Assembly: GCA_937992055.1 (NCBI GenBank)
Contig: CALKLQ010000042.1
Location: forward strand, 1 to 7,758
From: an uncultured Clostridia bacterium
Lineage (GTDB): Bacteria > Bacillota > Clostridia > Christensenellales > UBA1242
Length of the DNA: 7,758 bases
Direction of reading: 5' to 3'
In this document: piece after piece, positions 1 through 4,989 of the stretch
Position numbering within the stretch: the stretch's first letter is position 1
Layout: each line of letters starts with the position of its first letter
Notes under the pieces: model-generated
What the model was told of the DNA's origin: nothing
The model's input: the letters and a program-made list of their open reading frames with translations, nothing else
Database searches by the model: none
Position numbers and translations under genes: made by a program

Positions 1-65
1 TCTCTAGTAATTCTTCCTGCTTCTCGCATAAGGTCGATTTCTTCTTGAGATTTAATCTTAATCAT
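1..65 (-). CDS. map: Methionine aminopeptidase-like protein, N-terminal fragment (runs off left edge)
   Basis: Only the first 21 codons are visible. The peptide begins MIKIKSQEEIDLMREAGRI, which closely resembles the N-terminal helix of type I methionine aminopeptidases (pattern I-K-T/S-x-E-E-I-x-x-M-R-x-A-G-R). That enzyme removes the initiator Met from nascent proteins in the cytoplasm; its metal-binding Asp/His/Glu residues lie further downstream and cannot be checked here. The ATG (65-63) is preceded by AAGG (72-75) at a six-base spacing. It overlaps the stop of the 50-aa upstream ORF as ATGA, so the two are probably translationally coupled. It may be phage-encoded or a host gene at a prophage edge. 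The match rests on about 20 residues only. Confidence 0.55.
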   Translation of the reverse strand, partial: MIKIKSQEEIDLMREAGRITR

Positions 66-214
66 TGTTTACCTTGTTTAGTATTTCGCAGCAGCAGGCA
101 ATCCTCTGAACGCACTGAACCTGAAAGAAGCGTGAAAAATTTTAAATCATCATAAGACCTTAACATTAAATCAAGGTGTTTTCTTGACCATTTTGAAGTT
201 GTCCAATCAATCAT
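62..214 (-). CDS. Small 50-aa hypothetical protein
   Basis: This ORF of 50 codons starts MIDWTTSKWSRKHLDLML and ends NTKQGKQ. I do not recognise it. It is basic, and no transmembrane segment or Cys motif is visible. The ATG (214-212) lies eight bases inside the end of the small-terminase-like gene (sequence ATGATTGA), with a GAGGG ribosome site at 224-228 about nine bases upstream. Its TGA overlaps the next ATG as ATGA. These couplings on both sides are the main evidence that it is real. It may serve as a linker ORF that carries ribosomes into the MetAP-like gene. It could instead be the remnant of a longer gene. Confidence 0.55.
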   Translation of the reverse strand: MIDWTTSKWSRKHLDLMLRSYDDLKFFTLLSGSVRSEDCLLLRNTKQGKQ

Positions 215-626
215 TGTTTTCATCCCTCATTGATTTTTTTAGGCTTTCAAACATTTGCTTAATTGGCAATTCTTCTTGTTGCTTTTCAGGTTCTTTAGGA
301 AATATCACATTGCTAATTGCTTCTTTTTCTTCTTTGGTTGCTATCATTTTATAAAGTGCAATCTGAAGTGCCGGTGATTTACTTTTAAACCACTTTGCCC
401 GCAATCCTTGCTTTGTGATAATGCGTTGCTTATTAATTGCATCTTTTAATATGTCTAATTTGTCTAGTCCATAATTATAAAAAGTTGCCCTTGAAATTGG
501 CAAAAAAGCAATCAAATCTGTTATAAAAAGAATATTAGCTTCCGCAATAATCTTTAAACATTGTTCTACCAGTGCATCATATTCTGCTTTGTCAATCGGC
601 AAATTTTTTTGTTTTTTTTCAGTCAT
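207..626 (-). CDS. Terminase small-subunit-like HTH protein
   Basis: This 139-aa protein starts MTEKKQKNLP. Residues about 20-52 form a helix-turn-helix-like segment (LFITDLIAFLPISRATFYNY), followed by a helical region with RAKWFKS (76-82) and LQIALYKMI (88-96), then an acidic, charged tail. The order F-I-x-D-L-x-x-x-L-P-x-S-x-x-T-F-Y, then a basic K/R-W-(F/Y)-(K/R)-S and L-Q-x-x-L-x-K-x-I, matches a family often annotated as phage terminase small subunit, which binds the packaging site and loads the large ATPase. An in-frame TTG at 665 would give 152 aa but has no ribosome site; the ATG at 626 has only a weak GAG about ten bases upstream. No large terminase lies immediately downstream in view, so the role is inferred. 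A generic HTH regulator is the alternative. Confidence 0.62.
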   Translation of the reverse strand: MTEKKQKNLPIDKAEYDALVEQCLKIIAEANILFITDLIAFLPISRATFYNYGLDKLDILKDAINKQRIITKQGLRAKWFKSKSPALQIALYKMIATKEEKEAISNVIFPKEPEKQQEELPIKQMFESLKKSMRDENND

Positions 627-691
627 TTCAACATCTCGTTTTCTGCATCTCGCCTTGACTTCCAAAATTCAGAACATGTGCAGCCGTTAAT

Positions 692-997
692 TCAATTTAT
701 ATATTCTAAATAATCGCCTATATGTTCCCTTAAAAATTCGTCAAATTTTCTATTCAAAATAAATTCTTTCATTGCATCATTAAAAAATTCAAAATCTTCA
801 AGTTTGCAATTAAATCTTGCATGCCTTGCTTTTGTACACCCCTGTTTGTCCTTTTCTGTCCAAATCAAAACAGCGTTTTCAATCTGCCTTTTCTGTTTGA
901 AATTTATTTCAACAACAGTTTGCAGCCACTCCAAAAAAAGTTGCTGCCTTGTTTTATAGTCAACAACATTTGCAAAATTTTCAATCTTTTTAATCAT
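692..997 (-). CDS. Hypothetical phage protein, 101 aa
   Basis: I do not recognise this protein, which starts MIKKIENFANVVDYKTRQQL and ends LEYIN. It is mixed-charge and predicted helical, with a basic Cys-containing patch (QGCTKARHARFNCKLED) near the middle and an aromatic-rich second half. There is no signal peptide or membrane segment. The ATG overlaps the stop of the upstream zinc-ribbon-like gene by one base (TAATG). No convincing Shine-Dalgarno site is visible, so translation probably depends on re-initiation after that gene. It sits directly upstream of the small-terminase-like gene with a 65-base gap, and likely belongs to the same transcript. The reading frame and coupling are well supported; the function is unknown. 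Confidence 0.75.
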   Translation of the reverse strand: MIKKIENFANVVDYKTRQQLFLEWLQTVVEINFKQKRQIENAVLIWTEKDKQGCTKARHARFNCKLEDFEFFNDAMKEFILNRKFDEFLREHIGDYLEYIN

Positions 998-1482
998 TAA
1001 TTATTTACCACTCTACATTCAGAATGAATAATGTCAGGAAGCCACTTCCCATTCACAAATTTATTTCTCCAACTATCTTTTTGAGGTAATGAAGCAAGGT
1101 ATTTTGCACGTTGTTTTTCGGGTGAAATTGCTTGCCCATAAACAGCCGGCATGGTAGTTGCACAAGCAACAAGCGGTGTAGGGCAAACTTGTGGTTGAAT
1201 TTTTAATTTTTCTTGATTATTAATAAGAAAAATGTCTGCTTCTTCTCCTTTTAGTTCTTCAACTTCAAGCAAACATTTTCTGCTGTTTTTTCTGCCAAAT
1301 CTCTTAATCTGAACACGCTGCAAGCCGCATTTTTTACAAATACAACTTTCAACAATTTCAGTGAAAACCCTTTGTTCGTTTACAAATTTTTTAACAAGTG
1401 GCTTAACTGTGTATGTTTCAATACACCAATATGTTTCTGTATCATTTTTTTTGTATTTTATTCCACAACATAAAAAAGCCAC
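997..1482 (-). CDS. Cys-rich, zinc-ribbon-like protein, 161 aa
   Basis: The start is GTG at 1482, preceded by GAGGGTGA at a normal spacing, giving MAFLCCGIKY. Cysteines lie at residues 5, 6, 20, 47, 49, 52 and 70. The cluster C47-I-C49-K-K-C52-G resembles half of a zinc ribbon, and C5/C6, C20 or C70 could complete the site. A basic segment, RVQIKRFGRKNSRKC (56-70), follows and could bind nucleic acid; then comes an acidic stretch EVEELKGEEAD. The C-terminal third is Pro/Ala-rich and contains EKQRAKYLASLPQKDSWRNKF. It is the first gene after the regulated promoter in the control gap and is coupled to the next gene by TAATG. No known enzyme is recognised; a structural or DNA-binding zinc protein is the most I can infer. 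Confidence 0.72.
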   Translation of the reverse strand: MAFLCCGIKYKKNDTETYWCIETYTVKPLVKKFVNEQRVFTEIVESCICKKCGLQRVQIKRFGRKNSRKCLLEVEELKGEEADIFLINNQEKLKIQPQVCPTPLVACATTMPAVYGQAISPEKQRAKYLASLPQKDSWRNKFVNGKWLPDIIHSECRVVNN

Positions 1483-1541
1483 AAATCACCCTCATTTTAG
1501 CAATGTAGATCTTTTCGGTGAAAAACCCCTTGCCACTTACC

Positions 1542-1547
1542 ATTATA
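1542..1547 (-). promoter_or_regulatory. Promoter -10 (TATAAT) for the small-terminase block
   Basis: On the minus strand the sequence GCGT-TATAAT-GG gives a perfect -10 hexamer. This predicts a start point near 1535 and a leader of about 53 bases before the GTG at 1482. At spacings of 16-18 bases upstream there is no TTGACA-like element (the 17-base position reads CATCTG), and there is no extended -10 TG. The -35 region is instead filled by an 18-bp dyad, so the promoter is probably controlled by a bound protein. Confidence 0.6.
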
Positions 1548-1558
1548 ACGCATGTTTC

Positions 1559-1576
1559 ACTGTCCAGATGGACAGT
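1559..1576. promoter_or_regulatory. Perfect 18-bp dyad, putative operator
   Basis: The plus strand reads ACTGTCC-AGAT-GGACAGT, two perfect 7-base arms around four bases. Relative to the predicted start near 1535 on the minus strand it covers about -24 to -41, centred near -32.5, and so occupies the missing -35 element. It has no following T-run, so it is not a terminator. Its 18-bp length falls in the size class of dyads bound by LuxR-type dimers, and a LuxR/GerE-type gene ends about 70 bases away. It could be an activator site or a repressor operator. Confidence 0.5.
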
Positions 1577-1601
1577 CTTTCAAAAATCGCTTGACAATTA
1601 A

Positions 1602-1628
1602 CAAAAAGAAGCCTATTTTCAAGGCTTC
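1602..1628 (-). terminator. Rho-independent terminator ending the upstream operon
   Basis: On the minus strand GAAGCCT (1628-1622), a seven-base loop TGAAAAT, and AGGCTTC (1614-1608) form a perfect 7-bp stem followed directly by TTTTT. It begins about 20 bases after the stop of the 74-aa HTH gene. It should separate the long upstream operon from the promoter of the small-terminase block. A T-run follows only on the minus-strand side, so it appears to be one-directional. Confidence 0.75.
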
Positions 1629-1646
1629 CTGCTCTTTTATTATTCT

Positions 1647-1871
1647 TCACATATACTTTGCCAATTCTTGTTTTGTTACTTCTTTAATCAATAATGCCCG
1701 GCGGTTTTGCGGCACTTTGTCAGGTATTCTGTAAACCTTGTATATTTTTTCAAGGTGATACTTAATATTTCTGATTGAATAATGCAATTTTTCCGCTATC
1801 TGTGCATTTGTTTTGCCTTCCACTACCATTGCAAGAATCGTGTTTTGGGTTTCATTAAGTGCTGCTGCCAT
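1647..1871 (-). CDS. Single-domain LuxR/GerE-type HTH protein, 74 aa
   Basis: The protein starts MAAALNETQN. Nearly the whole length is one GerE/LuxR-type DNA-binding domain: L-N-E-T-Q (5-9) corresponds to the usual LTxRE, then ILAMVVEGKTNAQIAEKLHYS (12-32) with the G-K-T-N-x-x-I-A-x-x-L core, the recognition helix around IRNIKYHLEKIYKVY, and a C-terminal helix. There is no receiver or ligand domain. The ATG at 1871 has AAAGGGGGTGA upstream; a longer frame to 1919 lacks this. It overlaps the preceding gene by 17 bases in another frame. It is the last gene before the terminator and lies beside the dyad-bearing promoter, so it is a candidate switch for the small-terminase block. The family assignment is strong; the target is inferred. 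Confidence 0.82.
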   Translation of the reverse strand: MAAALNETQNTILAMVVEGKTNAQIAEKLHYSIRNIKYHLEKIYKVYRIPDKVPQNRRALLIKEVTKQELAKYM

Positions 1872-2301
1872 CCCCTTCACCCCCTTTGTATTCTTCCTCT
1901 GTTGTTTGTACAATAACAACTTCTATAAGTTCCTGAATTTGATTTAATAAACAATAATAGTCTTTTGGTGTATATTTGTAAGGATTTTCTTTATATGGTT
2001 TAACCATTTTTGCTATTTTATAAATAGCATTATCAAAAATTTGGTTTTTGCTTATTTCCTCTTTTAATCTTTGTTCTAAAACTCTGTTTCTTTTCTGTTC
2101 TTCATCACGCAAAAAATAAGCATTTTTTAACCCTTTTTCTTTGTTGCTTTCTTCTTTAATAGTCGCAACCAATGCAAGAATCGCATGTGCCACTGCTGCT
2201 GTTACATAAATTTGAGCAGTTGAAGAATCCGTTGCTTGTGTCATATCCTGTTCTACAAGCTCAATTAAATTTTCTGAATCAAGTTTCACTTTCACTTTCA
2301 T
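1855..2301 (-). CDS. Hypothetical helical protein, 148 aa
   Basis: I do not recognise this protein. The ATG at 2301 follows AAAGGAG at a good distance and starts MKVKVKLDSENLIELV. A longer frame back to 2421 overlaps the upstream gene and has no ribosome site. Residues about 28-48 are rich in Ala, Val, Ile and Leu (TAAVAHAILALVATI) and could be a buried helix or a weak membrane segment. This is followed by a strongly charged, probably coiled region (RDEEQKRNRVLEQRLKEEIS), then YKENPYKYTPKDYYCLLNQI and an acidic Gly/Ser tail. It lies 13 bases after the 81-aa gene and overlaps the 74-aa HTH gene, so the three are surely co-transcribed. Confidence 0.75.
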   Translation of the reverse strand: MKVKVKLDSENLIELVEQDMTQATDSSTAQIYVTAAVAHAILALVATIKEESNKEKGLKNAYFLRDEEQKRNRVLEQRLKEEISKNQIFDNAIYKIAKMVKPYKENPYKYTPKDYYCLLNQIQELIEVVIVQTTEEEYKGGEGDGSST

Positions 2302-2314
2302 TTTATATTCTCCT

Positions 2315-2560
2315 TTAATAATAGTTATATTTGGGCGGTTCATAAGGTTTTGTGTCAAAAAGCTGTTGCTGCACTTCAGGGGCTTTGCCTTGAAGAATTT
2401 TATTGAAACAAGCCGCCGCAATTTGCATCAATCTTATTTCTTCATCCGCCTTTTCTTGTGTCATTTTGCCTGCTTTTACCCACTTTGGATATACATTCAC
2501 ACGCAGTGCAGCTTCTCTTGCACAACAATCTTTTAATTTTCGTATTGTTTCAAAGTCCAT
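2315..2560 (-). CDS. Small phage protein with VYPKWV...MTQEKAD motif, 81 aa
   Basis: The ATG at 2560 follows GAGGGGGCGG and overlaps the end of the upstream gene by 28 bases; a longer frame to 2611 lacks a ribosome site. The segment NVYPKWVKAGKMTQEKADEE (22-41) followed by EIRLM is typical of a widespread family of short phage proteins of unknown function (R-x-V-Y-P-x-W-V-x-x-G-(K/R)-M-x-x-x-x-A-D-x-E-I). They are often found near recombination and replication genes. Residues 64-68, QQQLF, fit the QxxLF form of a sliding-clamp-binding peptide and lie in the flexible Pro/Tyr-rich tail. No enzymatic motif is visible. The family recognition is good; the clamp role is only a hypothesis. Confidence 0.75.
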   Translation of the reverse strand: MDFETIRKLKDCCAREAALRVNVYPKWVKAGKMTQEKADEEIRLMQIAAACFNKILQGKAPEVQQQLFDTKPYEPPKYNYY

Positions 2561-3222
2561 TGCCGCCCCCTCAAAAATGTTTTGAATATTCTTCCTGAAG
2601 GTTCTTTGCATTCTGCTTCCGAATATCCTTTTTTAAGAATTTCTTCAAGTTCTTGTTCGCTGTATGCAATTTTTACAGTATCAATAGGAATTTTGTCTGT
2701 CGTGTAAATATCTTCTTTATAAATTTTGTCAAGATATTTTGCCCTTTGAATGTTTTTGTTTTGTTTTTTATATTCAATAAGTGTCGGTTCAATAAATTTT
2801 TTATTAACAACAAGTGCAAACACTTTTCCAAGAAGGCAAAATGGATCGGGGAAGTTTGGAATTTCAACTTCAACAAATTCAATCGGTTCGCCATACTTTT
2901 GAACATATTCCCAATCTTCTTGAATTTTTGATTTTATGAATTCCCACTTCTTCGCCTTTATACACATTGAAACAATTTTTGAATAATATGTATTATCTTT
3001 TTCTTGCAAATATTTCAAGTGATTTTCAACAGCCAGCCAGTAAGTACAACCGCGATTTCTAAAGTAATAATCTGTAAGATAAAAACCCCAGCAGCGATTA
3101 TCACCTGAAGTGAAACCGAGTGTCCCATCTTCATACAAGAAACATTCTGAAACTTGTCCACTGCAACATGGACCATATTCAATGTCTGAAACGTGTGCAA
3201 TTTCTTTTTTTTCTTTTCTCAT
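2533..3222 (-). CDS. Hypothetical protein, 229 aa
   Basis: I do not recognise this protein. The ATG at 3222 follows TAGGAG at about nine bases; that TAG is also the stop of the preceding HTH gene. The N-terminal quarter is Cys- and aromatic-rich (C19, C20, C27, C44, C59; GFYLTDYYFRNRGCTYWLAV), which may bind metal or form a compact fold. The middle is a charged helical region with a hydrophobic core (FCLLGKVFALVVNKKF). The C-terminal part has SEQELEEILKKGYSEAE followed by a basic stretch GRIFKTFLRGRQWTLK. No signal peptide or known catalytic motif is seen. It lies between two phage-type small genes in the operon, and its end overlaps the next gene by 28 bases. Confidence 0.75.
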   Translation of the reverse strand: MRKEKKEIAHVSDIEYGPCCSGQVSECFLYEDGTLGFTSGDNRCWGFYLTDYYFRNRGCTYWLAVENHLKYLQEKDNTYYSKIVSMCIKAKKWEFIKSKIQEDWEYVQKYGEPIEFVEVEIPNFPDPFCLLGKVFALVVNKKFIEPTLIEYKKQNKNIQRAKYLDKIYKEDIYTTDKIPIDTVKIAYSEQELEEILKKGYSEAECKEPSGRIFKTFLRGRQWTLKQYEN

Positions 3223-3233
3223 TGTTTTTGCTC

Positions 3234-3452
3234 CTACATCATAAGTTTTGACATTTCAATTTTGACAATTTCGCGGACAAGAACAGCTCGTTTTGTTTCA
3301 GCTGGTCCTTTGATTCCGAAATATTTATATATTCCCTTCAAGTCTTTTTTGATTTTATCGACCGAAAAGCAAAGTTTGTCTGCGATTTGCTGATTTGTTT
3401 TGCCTTCAATAAGCAAAGTGACAATTTCTTTTTGTGTTTCTGTTAGTGTCAT
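3234..3452 (-). CDS. Single-domain LuxR/GerE-type HTH protein, 72 aa
   Basis: The protein reads MTLTETQKEIVTLLIEGKTN at its start and is essentially one GerE-type HTH domain: L-T-E-T-Q (3-7), E-G-K-T-N-Q-Q-I-A-D-K-L (16-27), F-S-V-D-K-I-K-K-D-L in the recognition-helix region, and Y-x-x-F-G-I near 42-46. It is clearly related to the 74-aa protein at 1647-1871 (shared EGKTN-x-QIA-x-KL and KIY/GIYK elements), so the two look like diverged paralogues. No sensor domain is present. GAGGAG precedes the ATG by only two bases, unusually close; a GGGGAG lies further upstream. The stop TAG forms part of the next gene's ribosome site. It is probably a phage regulator; the target is unknown. Confidence 0.82.
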   Translation of the reverse strand: MTLTETQKEIVTLLIEGKTNQQIADKLCFSVDKIKKDLKGIYKYFGIKGPAETKRAVLVREIVKIEMSKLMM

Positions 3453-3476
3453 TTCTCCTCAAACTCTCCCCGCTCT

Positions 3477-4223
3477 TTAGAACGGAATTTCATCATTCAA
3501 ATATCGTTCAGGAATTCCGCTTTCTAATACGTCGCGAACATCGAAAGAACAATGCGGAACAACGAGCGAATCAATATGCAAAACAAAAACAGATTGCTGT
3601 TCTTTTTTTGCAACAGCTTTTGCGTCTTCAAGTGCTGTTTGATAGTTTTTATATACCTTGTTCGGACTTCCCTTTTTCGGATTAAAAACAAGATAATTCG
3701 GAGTTTTTATTTTTTTGCTGTCTTCTTGCGTTTTCAATAACTGATTTTCAAGTTCCCAAATTTTTGAACGTAATTCTTGATTTTTATTTTGCAAATCGTC
3801 ATTGACAATTCTGTAAACTTCTTGCATTTCGCTTTCAAGCAAAGTGCAGTCGTGCTGATTCAGCATATAAGAAAATAATTCTTGATAAGCTGGAGAAATT
3901 TCTGTTTTTTCTTCCGCAGAAGTAACTTCTCCCGGAACATTTTCTTCAGGTTGACTTTCTTCTGTCTGAGTTGCTGTCGTTTGATAACCGTCAAGAAAAT
4001 TTATAAGAATATGCTGTTTTGCTTTTTTGTCTGAGCCATAATCAACAAATTGACCGACAACTTCATATATTGTTTTTCTGTAACTTTGAGCATAATTGAC
4101 AGAAATACCGCAATTGTGAGCAGTATCAACAACAGAATCACCGTCAAGCATACTTGCAAGAATCATTTGTTCTTTTTCAGTCAATTCATTTTTAATCTGT
4201 TGAAATATTTTTTCTTTGTTCAT
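3477..4223 (-). CDS. HTH protein with coiled coil, phage C-terminal domain and SSB-like acidic tip, 248 aa
   Basis: The ATG at 4223 follows GGGAAGG; a longer frame to 4280 has no such site. Residues about 13-56 (LTEKEQMILASMLDGDSVVD, then SVNYAQSYRKTIYEV) look like a LuxR/sigma-region-4-type HTH. Residues about 127-172 are a probable coiled coil. From 174, the segment YLVFNPKKGSPNKVYKNYQT, then AL-x-DA-x-AVA and VFVL, resembles a domain seen in many phage proteins (Y-x-V-x-x-P-x-x-G-x-P...A-x-x-E-A-x-x-L-A...F-x-V-L), function unknown. The extreme C-terminus, NDEIPF, closely resembles the acidic tip of single-stranded-DNA-binding protein (DDDIPF type), although no OB fold is visible. It overlaps the upstream gene by 32 bases. 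It may bring a DNA-binding domain to SSB partners; this is inferred. Confidence 0.75.
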   Translation of the reverse strand: MNKEKIFQQIKNELTEKEQMILASMLDGDSVVDTAHNCGISVNYAQSYRKTIYEVVGQFVDYGSDKKAKQHILINFLDGYQTTATQTEESQPEENVPGEVTSAEEKTEISPAYQELFSYMLNQHDCTLLESEMQEVYRIVNDDLQNKNQELRSKIWELENQLLKTQEDSKKIKTPNYLVFNPKKGSPNKVYKNYQTALEDAKAVAKKEQQSVFVLHIDSLVVPHCSFDVRDVLESGIPERYLNDEIPF

Positions 4224-4527
4224 TTTCCTTCCCTTTCTGAAGTTCGATTTCGTCAACAATTTTCCCGTTTGCAGTTGCAACTTTGATATTTTTTTTGTTT
4301 TCGTTCATGTACCTTAACGCGTAACCGATAAGCGAACCATGCAAAATATAGTCAATCGGTTCAAATTCTTTGTCTTTGCCGCTTGCTTTTGCGTCTTGCA
4401 AAAATTGATTTGCAAAGGCAATCACAAAGGCTGCGTTGCAATTTTCTTTTTTGTCGTAAATTTCAGCTTTTGCAATTTTGAGAGCTTCTGAAATTTTGTT
4501 TCTTTGTGCTTCTGTTTCGTTGTTCAT
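4192..4527 (-). CDS. Hypothetical protein, 111 aa
   Basis: I do not recognise this protein. The ATG at 4527 has an excellent AAAGGAG site (4533-4539) and lies 16 bases after the stop of the ASCH gene; the in-frame TTG further upstream has no such site. It starts MNNETEAQRNKISEALKIAK, an amphipathic helical stretch, followed by AAFVIAFANQFLQDAKASGK, FEPIDYILHGSLIGYALRYM and a polar, Lys/Glu-rich tail. The composition suggests a small, soluble helical protein. No Cys cluster, signal peptide or known motif is visible. The last 32 bases overlap the HTH/SSB-tip gene in another frame, which suggests coupled translation of the two. Confidence 0.75.
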   Translation of the reverse strand: MNNETEAQRNKISEALKIAKAEIYDKKENCNAAFVIAFANQFLQDAKASGKDKEFEPIDYILHGSLIGYALRYMNENKKNIKVATANGKIVDEIELQKGKENEQRKNISTD

Positions 4528-4543
4528 TTTTTCTCCTTTATGT

Positions 4544-4975
4544 TCAATCAAGCCTGTTTCCGAGTTTTATTGCCCAGCAAGACGGCAAGTTCAAGTCGTT
4601 CTTTTCGGAAGTTTGAAAAATTCTTTCAACAGCAAAGAACATTGTTTCAGCGTTTTTCGTGCAACCTCTTTGAAATCTGACTATTTTGTAAGGTTTTTCA
4701 ACTGTCCTTCCGAATTTTCTGTTGAAATACGGTTTCATTTCGCGGTATTCTGTTGTTTTTTCTCCCGATTTGATTTTGTCAAACCATTCAAACTTTAGTG
4801 TCAAATACAAAATTTTTCCGACACTTTCGTAATTTGAACCACATTCGCAAGAATGCCAGCGTTCAGGGTTTGTTTCTTGACAAGAATTGTCATTGAAATA
4901 GTCTGAATATTTGCAAGTCAAGCAATTCTTTTTTGCGAATTCCGATTTGTGAATTCTAACTTCGTATACCGTCAT
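4544..4975 (-). CDS. ASCH-domain protein with Cys-rich N-terminus, 143 aa
   Basis: Residues about 54-143 fit the phage ASCH/DUF3850-like pattern: KILYLTLKFEWFDKIKSGEK (54-73), TTEYREMKPYF, a (V)RF-x-(R/N)G strand (KIVRFQRGCT), and a closing W-A-I-K-L-G. ASCH domains have a PUA-like fold and are thought to bind RNA or modified nucleosides; their role in phages is not settled. The first 50 residues add a Cys cluster, C18-x2-C21, C32, H41, C43 and C45, which could hold a zinc ion; ASCH proteins of this type usually begin near the LxLTLKxxWF strand, so this looks like an added module. The ATG overlaps the methyltransferase stop as ATGA, and AAGGGG lies eight bases upstream. The domain call is good; the zinc site is inferred. 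Confidence 0.78.
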   Translation of the reverse strand: MTVYEVRIHKSEFAKKNCLTCKYSDYFNDNSCQETNPERWHSCECGSNYESVGKILYLTLKFEWFDKIKSGEKTTEYREMKPYFNRKFGRTVEKPYKIVRFQRGCTKNAETMFFAVERIFQTSEKNDLNLPSCWAIKLGNRLD

Positions 4976-4989
4976 TGTTCCGTCCCCTT
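4971..4989 (-). promoter_or_regulatory. Coupling ribosome site, copy 2 (AAGGGGACGGAACAATGAC)
   Basis: This site carries the methyltransferase stop and the ASCH-gene start as ATGA, with AAGGGG eight bases before the ATG. Apart from one inserted A it is identical to the junction at 5435-5452. It therefore codes nearly the same C-terminal residues (GTEQ here, GAEQ there) in the two upstream proteins. Confidence 0.6.

Noticed and set aside
1559..1576. The 18-bp dyad as a terminator
   Set aside because: No T-run follows on either strand, and it lies upstream of a -10 element, which favours an operator.
1559..1576. Direct match of the dyad to known lux or tra boxes
   Set aside because: The length class is similar but the bases do not align with the consensus I remember, so only the general architecture is compared.
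1361..1734. Two plus-strand ORFs crossing the control gap
   Set aside because: They are Phe/Ser/Cys-rich, run antisense to well-supported genes, cover the terminator and promoter, and show no domain or ribosome site.
1000..2750. Shared peptide QRAKYL in the zinc-ribbon-like and 229-aa proteins
   Set aside because: Six residues in Lys/Arg-rich, low-complexity surroundings; the flanks do not align, so common origin is not supported.
2673..3200. Minus-strand ORFs in alternative frames inside the 229-aa gene
   Set aside because: They are nested in a gene with a strong start and consistent amino-acid composition, and they lack ribosome sites.
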